NCBI RefSeq assembly: GCF_018263855.1
Contig: NZ_CP073318.1
Span: 2,666,001-2,730,000 of the forward strand
DNA: 64,000 nucleotides
Origin: Kutzneria sp. CA-103260
GTDB taxonomy: Bacteria > Actinomycetota > Actinomycetes > Mycobacteriales > Pseudonocardiaceae
Direction of reading: 5' to 3'
How positions within the stretch are numbered: position 1 is the first letter of the stretch; each line of letters begins with the position of its first letter. This document shows positions 8,096 to 16,777 of the stretch, one piece after another. Both the position numbers and the translations under genes were made by a program. A model generated the notes under the pieces. It did no database searches, was not told the origin of the DNA, and was given only the letters and a program-made list of their open reading frames with translations.

Positions 8096-10276
8096 TCAGG
8101 TTTGCCAGTGGCGGGTGGGAGCGACGTCATAACGCAACCGCTCGAGATGGCGGGCGAAGCCCCGCTGGTGGTACCTCTCGCCGTGCACGAGCATCACCTG
8201 CCGTGGCGCGACCTCACGCATGATCGACAGCAGCCCGCGGCGGTCGGCGTGTGCGGACAAACCGAATTTCCTCACGTCGGCGTGAACCTCGATGTCAGCC
8301 CCGTCGAGCCAGAACGTGCCGGTCCGGCGTCCCTCGACAAGGTCGAGCAGGTCACGTCCGGGGGCGTCCTCGTCCTGGTAGCCGGCCACCAGCAGCGCCG
8401 AGTCCGGGTCAGGAAGGATCGACCGGGCCCATGGCACGGCTGGCCCGGCGGCAAGCATGCCGGAGGTCGTGACGATGACGCCGCGGCGGAACGTCCGCAG
8501 GTGCTGGGCCCGCATGTCGGGTGCGACCTCCCGGATCTGGTCACCGTAGATCCGCAGCGGCCGTGACGTGTCCGCGGTTTGCTGCTCATAGATGCGGCTG
8601 ATCTGCTTGGCCATCCCGTCGATGAGGACGGGGACTCCGGGCAGCCGTTCCCGCAGCGTCAGAGCGACTTCCTGCGCCCGGCCAAGCGCGAAGGCCGGGA
8701 CGAGTACCCGTCCGTTCTCGACGACCTCGGCCACCAGCCGGACAAACCGTTCGACTTCCGCCTCTCGGTTCGTGTCGGCATGGCAGTAGGTAGATTCGAT
8801 GACCAGCAGGTCAGAGTCGCGTGCCGAGTCCGGCACAACCAGCCCGGGCACGGAACGCTGCGCGAGGTTGGAGACATCGCCAGTGACCGTGACCCGATTT
8901 GGACCCGCAGCTACGACGACACCGGCGGCGCCGAGGATGTGCCCTGCGCGGAACAGTTCGATCGTCAGTCCGTCTCCGACCTCGACCACCCGGCCGTAGT
9001 CGAGCTCCCGGATACGGCGTTGCGCGGCCAGGGCTTGAGTCTGTGTGTAGGGCGGTTCGGCTGGTGGTTCACCGTCCTCGACGTAGTCGGCGCGCGTCCG
9101 GTTGAACACCTTGACGGAGTCGTTCCACATGATCGGCAACAGCGCAGCGGTGTCCGGCGTGCAGTACACGGGCACGTTGCGGTACCTGTGTTCGCCGGTC
9201 AGGGCCGGCACCCAGCCGGCGTGGTCGTTGTGCGCGTGGGTGATCACGATGGCGTCCAGGTGTCCGGCCAGCGCGATGTCGATGTGCTCGGGGCCCGCGA
9301 TGTCGATCCGGGTCTTGGGGCGCATGCCGGCGTCGACGAGAATGCGAGCGTCGCCAGCCGTGACCAGCATGCAGGAGCCGCCGATCTCGGTGCCGCCGCC
9401 CAAGGGGGTCAGCGCGATCTCTCGTGGCTGTGTGAGCGCCGGTGTCGGTGGTGGGGAGGGAGGTGCCAGCATCAGTTGCAGCGCGGAGGCGAGCGTGTCA
9501 GGGGGAATCCCAGCACCGATCAGCGCCTCCATGAGCCGCTTGGCGTCTGGGCTATCGCGGTCTGCGGGGCCGGGTTGGCCGGCGCCGGCCTCGCGCCCGC
9601 GTGGGTCGACGTCCTCCGCCGCCACGGTCTCGGCCGCGCCGTCCTGCGGGCGGCCCGCGAGGAAACGGATAAGCAGTGCGGCGGCGGAGTCTAGGTCCCC
9701 AGCCAGTTTGGCGGCGGCGCTGCGTTCGGTGTCCAGTTCGGCCCGCAGCGCGTCGACGATCGCTTGGGCCTCGTCCCGGTCAGAAAGGGCCTCGTTGAGT
9801 TCCTGGCGGGCTGTCCGTAGCTCGCTCTGTGCGTAGTCACGCTGCACGAGCGCCCGGTCGCGGGCGGCGCGGGTCTCCGCCAGCCGGCGGTCGGCCCGCC
9901 GGTCAGGAGTCGCTGTCGCCTGGACTGGCTGCGGGAGCGACTGGGTTGTGTTGGCCCGGCGGGACTGTTCGCGGTTGAGACGTCGCACATACCCAGGCGT
10001 GGCGAGCTGCGTCGCGGCGGCTCGGGCAGCGGCTGGATCAGTACCAAGCAGCGCCTGTACGGCCGCAGGTGTGTCACCTAATTCGTCGGCGTAGCGGCTG
10101 GCCAGTTCCCGGCGCAGGTCGCCAGCTGTCGCGATTGCCAGCAGCAGCGGTCCACGGTTTGCGGCGGCCAGCCTCTTCGGGTCGGCTCCGGAGGCCGCGT
10201 ATGCCTCGGTACGCAGCGCCGCCTGGGCGGCGTCGAGCACGATGGCGTCCACCAACTGCGAGGGGCTGAGAGTCAT
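8096..10276 (-). CDS. Beta-CASP metallo-beta-lactamase nuclease with N-terminal coiled coil
   Basis: A 726-residue protein. From about residue 285 it is a complete beta-CASP nuclease of the CPSF73/RNase J superfamily: VITHAHNDHAGW (HxHxDH zinc motif, near 344-354), VTGDVSN near 465, VIESTYC (motif A), VPAFALGRAQE (motif B), FGLSAHAD (motif C) and MLVHGE. Catalytic residues look intact, so it should cleave RNA or single-stranded DNA. The first 280 residues are alanine-rich with a charged coiled coil at about 130-205, not part of ordinary RNase J. Its ATG overlaps the stop of the giant ATPase gene as ATGA, so the two are coupled. In DISARM the nuclease is a PLD protein (DrmC), absent here; this protein may take its place. 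Confidence 0.85.
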   Translation of the reverse strand: MTLSPSQLVDAIVLDAAQAALRTEAYAASGADPKRLAAANRGPLLLAIATAGDLRRELASRYADELGDTPAAVQALLGTDPAAARAAATQLATPGYVRRLNREQSRRANTTQSLPQPVQATATPDRRADRRLAETRAARDRALVQRDYAQSELRTARQELNEALSDRDEAQAIVDALRAELDTERSAAAKLAGDLDSAAALLIRFLAGRPQDGAAETVAAEDVDPRGREAGAGQPGPADRDSPDAKRLMEALIGAGIPPDTLASALQLMLAPPSPPPTPALTQPREIALTPLGGGTEIGGSCMLVTAGDARILVDAGMRPKTRIDIAGPEHIDIALAGHLDAIVITHAHNDHAGWVPALTGEHRYRNVPVYCTPDTAALLPIMWNDSVKVFNRTRADYVEDGEPPAEPPYTQTQALAAQRRIRELDYGRVVEVGDGLTIELFRAGHILGAAGVVVAAGPNRVTVTGDVSNLAQRSVPGLVVPDSARDSDLLVIESTYCHADTNREAEVERFVRLVAEVVENGRVLVPAFALGRAQEVALTLRERLPGVPVLIDGMAKQISRIYEQQTADTSRPLRIYGDQIREVAPDMRAQHLRTFRRGVIVTTSGMLAAGPAVPWARSILPDPDSALLVAGYQDEDAPGRDLLDLVEGRRTGTFWLDGADIEVHADVRKFGLSAHADRRGLLSIMREVAPRQVMLVHGERYHQRGFARHLERLRYDVAPTRHWQT

Positions 10277-13200
10277 CCTTGCTGCTCGCGTCGAGTAGCA
10301 GCGGCCATCACCGGCTCCACCACGAACAGGGTGCCGTCGCCAGTCGGGATGAGGACACCGAGTGTGCGTAGCACCTCCACGACCTCCAGCGCCGACCCGT
10401 ACCCGGCTTCCAGGAGCCGTTGCGGGTGCAGTGGGACAGCGGCCTGCTCGCCAGACTCAGCGTGCATCTCGACATAGTCGGCCAGGGTCTGCAGGTCGGC
10501 GGGCGCGTCGACGAGTTGGACGAGGAAATCCCAGGCGGCGGACAGAGTTGCGTCAACCCGCACCCCGGAATCGGTGAGGAGGCCGGCAGCGTGTGCCGGA
10601 TCGGCCAGGTAAGCCCGCAGCCATTCGAGTGCGTCGGCCGGGTTGCCTTGGTCACCGCGGACGTTGAGCTCTTCGGCGACGCGGTTGAGCAGCACCGGCC
10701 AGCCGCCGGCAGTCGCGAGCAGTTCGGCGCGGGAGGCGGTGTCCTGGAAGGGGAGATGCGTCTCGGTCATCCAGAGCCGCAGGTCGGTCGTGCCGTAGCG
10801 ACGCAGCTCTGTCAGCCCGGCTGAGGTATCCACGTCCAGTGCGGCGGCCGGCCACAGCGGAGCTTGCGCGGGGGTGCTGATGAGCACGATGCCAAGGGTG
10901 CCGCCGGCTTCTCGGCCAACGGCGATCAATTCGCGCGCCTGGTGCCATACCGATGTGGCGGCTTCGACGCTGGTGTCCCGCAGATCGACGATGACGAGCG
11001 CGTGTCCGCTCGCCGCCCGAAACACGGCCTGCCGCGTGACGCTGACGAGTGTGGTCGGCGTGGCGTGGCGCAGGTATGCCTTTCGTCGCGCTCCAACCGG
11101 GTGCTCGTTCTCGGTTTCCACCACCCTCGGCGAGCGCTGCACCGTGAGTGCCTGCGACCCTGCTATGAGCCGCACCTGGTTGCGGGCGGCGAGCAGGTCG
11201 GCCAGCTGCTGGCTGGTGAGTGGCCCGCGGGTCGGACCGTCCCCGAACACGGGACGCAGCAGGGAACCGTCGAAGCTCTCAGGCAGATCGAGGGTCTTGG
11301 CTTGGGCGAGGACCTCGTCGACGTCCTCGCGGCTGCCGAGCAGATCGAGCACGTTCGGGGTCCGCAGCCGGTAACCTCGTGCGGTGCGGGAAAGGACCCC
11401 GAGGTCGACGCACTCGTCGAGCAAGGCGCGAAACTCACTGGTCCGGATGTCCTTGGCTGCGAATCCGGCTGGCCACCACGTCTCGCACTCGGAGCGTAGC
11501 TCGGTCGCGCTCATCGTGGCGCCTATGCCGAACGCGTGCGCGTTCTGCGCGACGCAGTAGGCGATGACTTTGTAGTGCGGATCCAGGTCGAGGGTCCAGT
11601 CGAACCGCTTCCGGAATGAGGTTCGCAGCGCTGGGTCTTGCCACACCTGTTCGATGTCGTCGCGGGCGATGACTCGCGGCGGGGCGGTGGCCGGTAGCGG
11701 CGCCGAGGCGAGATTGCGCAGCAGCCGGGTGCCGAACAGCTGGATGAGCGCCGGCTGGTTGTTCGCCAGGGCGAGAACGCGGGCGGCAATGTCGGTGCCG
11801 GCGAACCGGTAGCCGAGGGCATGCAGCGGCTTGGTGAGCAGGTCGTAGGCGGCCTGCGGAGCGAGGGGCCCTACCCGGACCGGGTCGCCCAGGTGCGGCA
11901 GCGGGTTGTTCGACAGCCGCTCGAACCGTGCGGTCTGGTGCAGGCCAGCGAAGACGACCTTGACCGCGCGGTCGGTGCGTTCCATCAGCTCCTTGAACAG
12001 GGTGACGTGCGTGAACCGGCCGGAGGTCGCGGCCGCGTCTTGATCGAGGAACGCATCGCATTCATCGAGGAGCAGGAGCAGTTGCCGTCCGGGGCGGCCG
12101 GCGATCCAGTCGCTGACGTGCCTGCTCAGCGCGCTGGCCACGTCCATGGCCGGAATCGGTGCCTCCGCTGGAATGATGGCTTTGGCGGCGAGTAGCGGCC
12201 ACAGCGTGGTCCACACCGCGTCAACCGGCTGGGCGCGGCCGATCTTGAAGATCGACTCGTAGAGAGCGTGCTTGGTGCGGCCATTGTCGAACTCGCGCTC
12301 GGCCGCGCGTAGCAGCGCAGACTTGCCGAGCTGCCGCCCGCCGTACACAACGCACGGGCCCATCATGTTGACGACCTTGTCGCGTTCCTCGGCGCGGCCG
12401 TAGAACATCTCCTGCGGGATGTTGACGCCGGGCACGTCAGGGGTGAACGGGGTGGCGGCCGTGTACGGGAGCGTGATCGCCATTGTGGTCTCGCGGCTGG
12501 CCAACTGCTGGCAGGCGAGGTAGGCGAAAGCGGCGTCGTCGATAACCGCGGCCGTAGGGAGTTTGCGGCCGCTGCGGAATTGCTCGGCGAGCTCGTGCCG
12601 GCCAGTCGGGTCGAGGGTGCCGAAGTACAGCACGATGACCGACTGGTCTGGCGGCTCGTTACGAAGCAGTTCAACGAGTTCGTGCGGTGTGGGGGAACGC
12701 CACACCGCCAGCAGCCGCAGGCTGTCCCCCGACGGACTCATGCCGGTGCCGAATGCTGGGATGAGGGCCTTGCCCACAGTGTTGGTGACGCCGTGCAGAT
12801 CCAGCCAGGAGATGCCGCGCCGGCCGCCCTGGCCGCGCCGGGTTGGCGGGGTCGTCGACTTGTCGAACCGGAATCCGGCCTGTTCGAGGACGGCTTTCAC
12901 CTTGCCGATGCGGGCCTCGAGCGTGCTGCCGTCTGACAGCTGCTGCCACGATTCAATGCGGGTGGCAGACGTCTTGCCCCGCGGCATCGCAGTCAGGTCG
13001 ATACCGGTAGCGGCAAGTGCGTCGGCGAGTGGGCCTTGCGGCGGGGCGGTGCCGCTGTTGAGCAGGTCGCGCAGCTCGCCGAGCAGCGGATGTGCGCCCA
13101 CCGCGGGCCGCTGCCGGCCGAACAGCGCAGGGAATGTCGTGGCGAACAACTCCAGGTGGTCGATCTGCTGTTCCGGACCGGGCAGCCTATGCCCGGCGCT

Positions 13201-16200
13201 GAGCGTCTCGACGTATTCGGCGGCTGTAGACAGATCACCGTCGTCGACGCAGCGCATGACGCGATCAGCGTCCTCGTCCGACATTGTGCTGGTGTCGATC
13301 TTGGCGCGGTACGCGGCGACGGTCTTGTCAGCGCTCTCGTGCCGGTCGGTTTCGATCGCTTCTAGTTCAACAAGCATCCGGTCGAAGTCGCTGCGCGGCC
13401 CGCGCGAGCTTGGCTGGTAGGCGCGCGCAAGGGTGGACAGGTCGACCCAGTCGTCGTCGGAGAGCCGACCGAAACGCCTGTCGGCATCGATGCGGCGGGT
13501 AATGGCGGCCACCTTCTCGTCGAGCAGGCGCGTGGCCTCGTCGACGGCCTGGTCGCGGGTGGCACGCAACTGCTGGGCGAGTTTCGGGTCGAGGCCACGA
13601 AGCATCTCAAGGATTAGCAGAGTCCCGACATGGTCGTGCCGGGCAGCGCGCTGCTCGAAGACGGCCTGCCAGCTTTCTGTGCCGCCGCGCCAGGCGGCAC
13701 CGGCGACGGCGATGTCGTCAACCGTGACGGCGCGCAGCGGCTGCATGCTGTTGGTCAGCGGAAGGTCGGCGGCTAGGACGAGGGAGCCGCCGAGAATGCG
13801 TTCGGCGGACAGTTCGGGGCCGGTGACCGCCGCGGTGCCGGCGAGCAGGTCGAGGGCGTCGGTGAGTATCCGTAGTCCTGCGTCGAGTGCGGCCCTACGA
13901 GCGGGCAGGCCACTGTCGGACACGTCGGCCAGGTCAGCGAGGGCATGGTCTCGGACGGCGGCGACCTTGCCGCGCAGGTTGGTGATTGGGTCGGTCATCC
14001 AGGTGCCGCGACTGCCCGGCCGGGTGTAGTCCTCGACTGCGGTGATCCAGCGGGACAGCAGTTCGGCGACCTCACCAGCCCAATCCAAGATCTTGCTGCG
14101 GGCCCGGGCCTCGATGCGGTGGGTCCGCTTGGTCTGAAGCCGGGGAGCGTCGCGATCCACCGCCGCGTCGAGGACGGTGCGGGACCGCAGTTCGGCGACC
14201 CGCTCACGGACCAGGGCGAGGTCGGCAGCCGCGGTGGAGCCAGCAGCAACGGTGGCGAGGGGCCGACCAAGGTAGCCCTCGGGGGAGATCCAGTTCTGCC
14301 ATAGTTGGGTGGCGGCCTGGTACTTGATGGTGCGGGCGGCGCCGTTGGTGAGCATCTCGCTGGCCGCGACCGGGAGAGCGTCCAGGTCGGAGCCGGCCTC
14401 GGCGGGTTCGGCGAGGGGGTCGGCGCTGCGGGGCGTCAGGTATGCGCCGTTGTAGATGCCAGTCAGCAGCACATCGGTGAGCTGACCGACGGCGCTGCTG
14501 GTACGCACGACGCTGGTGGCGATGTCGCGCAGGGGCCCGGCGGCACCGGCGGTGGGTGACAGCAGCCCAGCGCGGACAGCGGCGGCGTAGACGAGCATCT
14601 GGGCGCCGAGGTGGTCGTGCAGCTCGTCTGGGTTGAGCGCGTTAACCGTTTCGGCGAATGCGGCGGCGTTCGCGCCGGTGGAAGTCTTAATGGCGGTGGC
14701 GTGGGCGGCGAGCCGGTACGCGGCTTGCATCGCTGGGGGCGCGTCCTGGGCGACGGTCAGCCAGTAGGCGAGGGCGAACTGGTCGTTGTCGAGCAGTGCG
14801 ATGCGCAGTTCGACCGGGTCGGTGGTCTGTGGGCAGGCGTTGTCAGGTGTGGCTCCCGATTCGCCGCTTGTCGCGTGTGCTTCTGCGGCGACAATCCCAG
14901 CCGCGGACCGGGTGGTGGGACGAGTCTGAGGCGATCTGGGAACGACGGGCGCAGGGATGGTGAGGTCGAGTCCGGCGAGAACTTCGGCGAGGTCGGGCTC
15001 GACGGCCGCCGGAGTCTCGGCTTGCTCGGGCTCGTCCGTTCCAGTCGGTGTGCCCGCCGCGGCGGCCTGATTGGTGGCCCCCATGGCGGGCGTGGGCTCG
15101 CTGGTAGCGGGGGCGTTGTTGTCTTTCTGATGCGGGCTCGTGTTCGTGACGGCGGCCTCTATGCCGGCGGACGGCGCGGTGGTCAGGGTGGTCGCCGTTG
15201 GTTCGCCGTCCGCCTCAGGAGTGTGAGCCCTGTCGGGTTCCCGGCTGGAGGTGGTTATGGGGACGCCACCTGCAAATTGGAGGGTGCCGGGCTTGCTTGC
15301 CAGCATGAGCAGCGACAACGTGTTCGGTAGCGCGGAGCTGACCACCCGGCCGAGTTCAATGTCCTGGGCCGGGTCGCTTCCGCCGAGGTCGATTAGTGTG
15401 ACAAGCGCGTCTAGGGCGGCGAGTAGCGCAGGCTCGGTGTGCTGATCGACAGAGCCAGCGAGCTCAGCGATTCGCCGGGCATCCGGCTCGGCGTACGACG
15501 GGGCGCGAAGCGTGGTTAGGCGACGTACCCGGTCGAGTAGTGCATTCGTGGAGCGGGCCGCGATCGCAGTGTCGACGGTGTCGCGCAATCCGGCCAGCGT
15601 GCTCAGGGCTCCAGGGCCGCCCGGACCGACCGAGGCGCTGACGGCGTCGGCCAGCTGGGACAGTCGCTGGAAGTACTCGACAAGCCGGCTGAGCGTTTGG
15701 CCAGTCCCGACCGTGGCGTCTTCTACGATTCGGGCCAAGGCTGGTAGGTCACGTTCAGCGACGTCTGCCCGAAGTCGATCAAGCGCGTCGACCTCGATCC
15801 GCAGCCGGTCCAGATCGTCTTCCCCGGTACCGCCGCGGTCCAGTTCCTCAGTCGTTTCACCTTCGCTGGCATCCGCGTCGGTTGGCGCGGCAAGAACCGA
15901 CGGGGGTGAAGTGCTGGCGACGTCGTCGTCGACGATCTCGTTGGCGAGTTCCACCAGTTCGTCGACGGTGAGCGGATTCTCCGGCAGTAGTGGGTTGCGA
16001 GCCCGGACGCTGGCCCACGCCTGCGCGACCGCCGCTCGGTGCGTATCGCTCCATCCGGTGGGCGGATCGGCGACTAACCAGGCGAGCGCGGCGATGTCGC
16101 CGCCGTGTCCGCGGGAGACCATCGCGGACCAGGCAGCTGCCCGCGTGGCGGGCGTGACCCCGAACTTTTCCACGTCGCGCAGGTCTTGGAGGAGGTTGTC

Positions 16201-16647
16201 ACCAGGGTCGAGATTGAGCCCGTCGAGTTCGCCGTTCAGCAGTGCGGCGAGTTCTTCATCGGACAAGTCGGCGGTCTCGGCCGTGACCAGGACCCCTGAG
16301 TGGAAGCAGTCGTGGAGGATTCGGCAGGCCTCGGTCTCGGTGGTCCTGGTCAGCATCATGCGAACGCCACGGGCGACCGCGGGGAGCGGCGCGTTGCTGC
16401 GCATGGCCAGCTGCCGGTGCACGTTGGCGCCTTCGCGGGCAGACAGTCGGGACAGCTCTGCGAGCAGGTCGTCCTGCGTGATGGCTCGCGCGGCGATCCG
16501 GGCAAGCTTGGCGTGACGCAGGCCGTTGACTTCCTCTGACGTGAGTCCAGCGTTGCCGACCTCGTCCTCCGCTCCCACCGACTCCGCCAGCCGCGATGGC
16601 GGTTTGCCGCTGTTATCTTTACTGTCACCTATGTCCGGTTCGTGCAC
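10273..16647 (-). CDS. Giant (2124-aa) protein with C-terminal STAND-like ATPase
   Basis: First gene of the DISARM-related operon. Residues 1-480 are helical and acidic; about 480-640 is low-complexity and rich in Thr, Pro and Ala, probably a disordered linker; 640-1350 is helical with coiled-coil-like stretches. The ATPase follows the phrase FYGRAEERDKVV: Walker A YGGRQLGKSALL near residue 1434 and Walker B LLLLLDECDAFLDQD near 1523, then a winged-helix-like region (VIAYCVAQNAHAFG) and a further helical domain to the end. A Walker A of GxRxxGKS type preceded by F(Y/F)GR is typical of STAND/AAA ATPases used as sensors. I know no named family for the whole protein. It is coupled to the nuclease gene, which suggests that the ATPase controls it. 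Confidence 0.75.
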   Translation of the reverse strand: MHEPDIGDSKDNSGKPPSRLAESVGAEDEVGNAGLTSEEVNGLRHAKLARIAARAITQDDLLAELSRLSAREGANVHRQLAMRSNAPLPAVARGVRMMLTRTTETEACRILHDCFHSGVLVTAETADLSDEELAALLNGELDGLNLDPGDNLLQDLRDVEKFGVTPATRAAAWSAMVSRGHGGDIAALAWLVADPPTGWSDTHRAAVAQAWASVRARNPLLPENPLTVDELVELANEIVDDDVASTSPPSVLAAPTDADASEGETTEELDRGGTGEDDLDRLRIEVDALDRLRADVAERDLPALARIVEDATVGTGQTLSRLVEYFQRLSQLADAVSASVGPGGPGALSTLAGLRDTVDTAIAARSTNALLDRVRRLTTLRAPSYAEPDARRIAELAGSVDQHTEPALLAALDALVTLIDLGGSDPAQDIELGRVVSSALPNTLSLLMLASKPGTLQFAGGVPITTSSREPDRAHTPEADGEPTATTLTTAPSAGIEAAVTNTSPHQKDNNAPATSEPTPAMGATNQAAAAGTPTGTDEPEQAETPAAVEPDLAEVLAGLDLTIPAPVVPRSPQTRPTTRSAAGIVAAEAHATSGESGATPDNACPQTTDPVELRIALLDNDQFALAYWLTVAQDAPPAMQAAYRLAAHATAIKTSTGANAAAFAETVNALNPDELHDHLGAQMLVYAAAVRAGLLSPTAGAAGPLRDIATSVVRTSSAVGQLTDVLLTGIYNGAYLTPRSADPLAEPAEAGSDLDALPVAASEMLTNGAARTIKYQAATQLWQNWISPEGYLGRPLATVAAGSTAAADLALVRERVAELRSRTVLDAAVDRDAPRLQTKRTHRIEARARSKILDWAGEVAELLSRWITAVEDYTRPGSRGTWMTDPITNLRGKVAAVRDHALADLADVSDSGLPARRAALDAGLRILTDALDLLAGTAAVTGPELSAERILGGSLVLAADLPLTNSMQPLRAVTVDDIAVAGAAWRGGTESWQAVFEQRAARHDHVGTLLILEMLRGLDPKLAQQLRATRDQAVDEATRLLDEKVAAITRRIDADRRFGRLSDDDWVDLSTLARAYQPSSRGPRSDFDRMLVELEAIETDRHESADKTVAAYRAKIDTSTMSDEDADRVMRCVDDGDLSTAAEYVETLSAGHRLPGPEQQIDHLELFATTFPALFGRQRPAVGAHPLLGELRDLLNSGTAPPQGPLADALAATGIDLTAMPRGKTSATRIESWQQLSDGSTLEARIGKVKAVLEQAGFRFDKSTTPPTRRGQGGRRGISWLDLHGVTNTVGKALIPAFGTGMSPSGDSLRLLAVWRSPTPHELVELLRNEPPDQSVIVLYFGTLDPTGRHELAEQFRSGRKLPTAAVIDDAAFAYLACQQLASRETTMAITLPYTAATPFTPDVPGVNIPQEMFYGRAEERDKVVNMMGPCVVYGGRQLGKSALLRAAEREFDNGRTKHALYESIFKIGRAQPVDAVWTTLWPLLAAKAIIPAEAPIPAMDVASALSRHVSDWIAGRPGRQLLLLLDECDAFLDQDAAATSGRFTHVTLFKELMERTDRAVKVVFAGLHQTARFERLSNNPLPHLGDPVRVGPLAPQAAYDLLTKPLHALGYRFAGTDIAARVLALANNQPALIQLFGTRLLRNLASAPLPATAPPRVIARDDIEQVWQDPALRTSFRKRFDWTLDLDPHYKVIAYCVAQNAHAFGIGATMSATELRSECETWWPAGFAAKDIRTSEFRALLDECVDLGVLSRTARGYRLRTPNVLDLLGSREDVDEVLAQAKTLDLPESFDGSLLRPVFGDGPTRGPLTSQQLADLLAARNQVRLIAGSQALTVQRSPRVVETENEHPVGARRKAYLRHATPTTLVSVTRQAVFRAASGHALVIVDLRDTSVEAATSVWHQARELIAVGREAGGTLGIVLISTPAQAPLWPAAALDVDTSAGLTELRRYGTTDLRLWMTETHLPFQDTASRAELLATAGGWPVLLNRVAEELNVRGDQGNPADALEWLRAYLADPAHAAGLLTDSGVRVDATLSAAWDFLVQLVDAPADLQTLADYVEMHAESGEQAAVPLHPQRLLEAGYGSALEVVEVLRTLGVLIPTGDGTLFVVEPVMAAATRREQQG

Positions 16648-16777
16648 GCACAGCCTCCCCTTGCAACTGACTGGCCCCCGACGTCAAAGCTCTGGCGGTC
16701 TCCGATGGTGTCGCGGTGACTCATCGTCGGCAAGCCTCCGATCGTGAGCATCGTCCTGGGACAGTTACCGTTTCGAT
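16648..16777. promoter_or_regulatory. Divergent promoter region of the DISARM-related locus
   Basis: These 130 bases separate the divergent giant ATPase and DrmE-like genes, so both promoters and any shared control site must lie here or just inside the genes. I see no clear -10/-35 pair or strong palindrome. The call rests on gene orientation alone. Confidence 0.5.
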
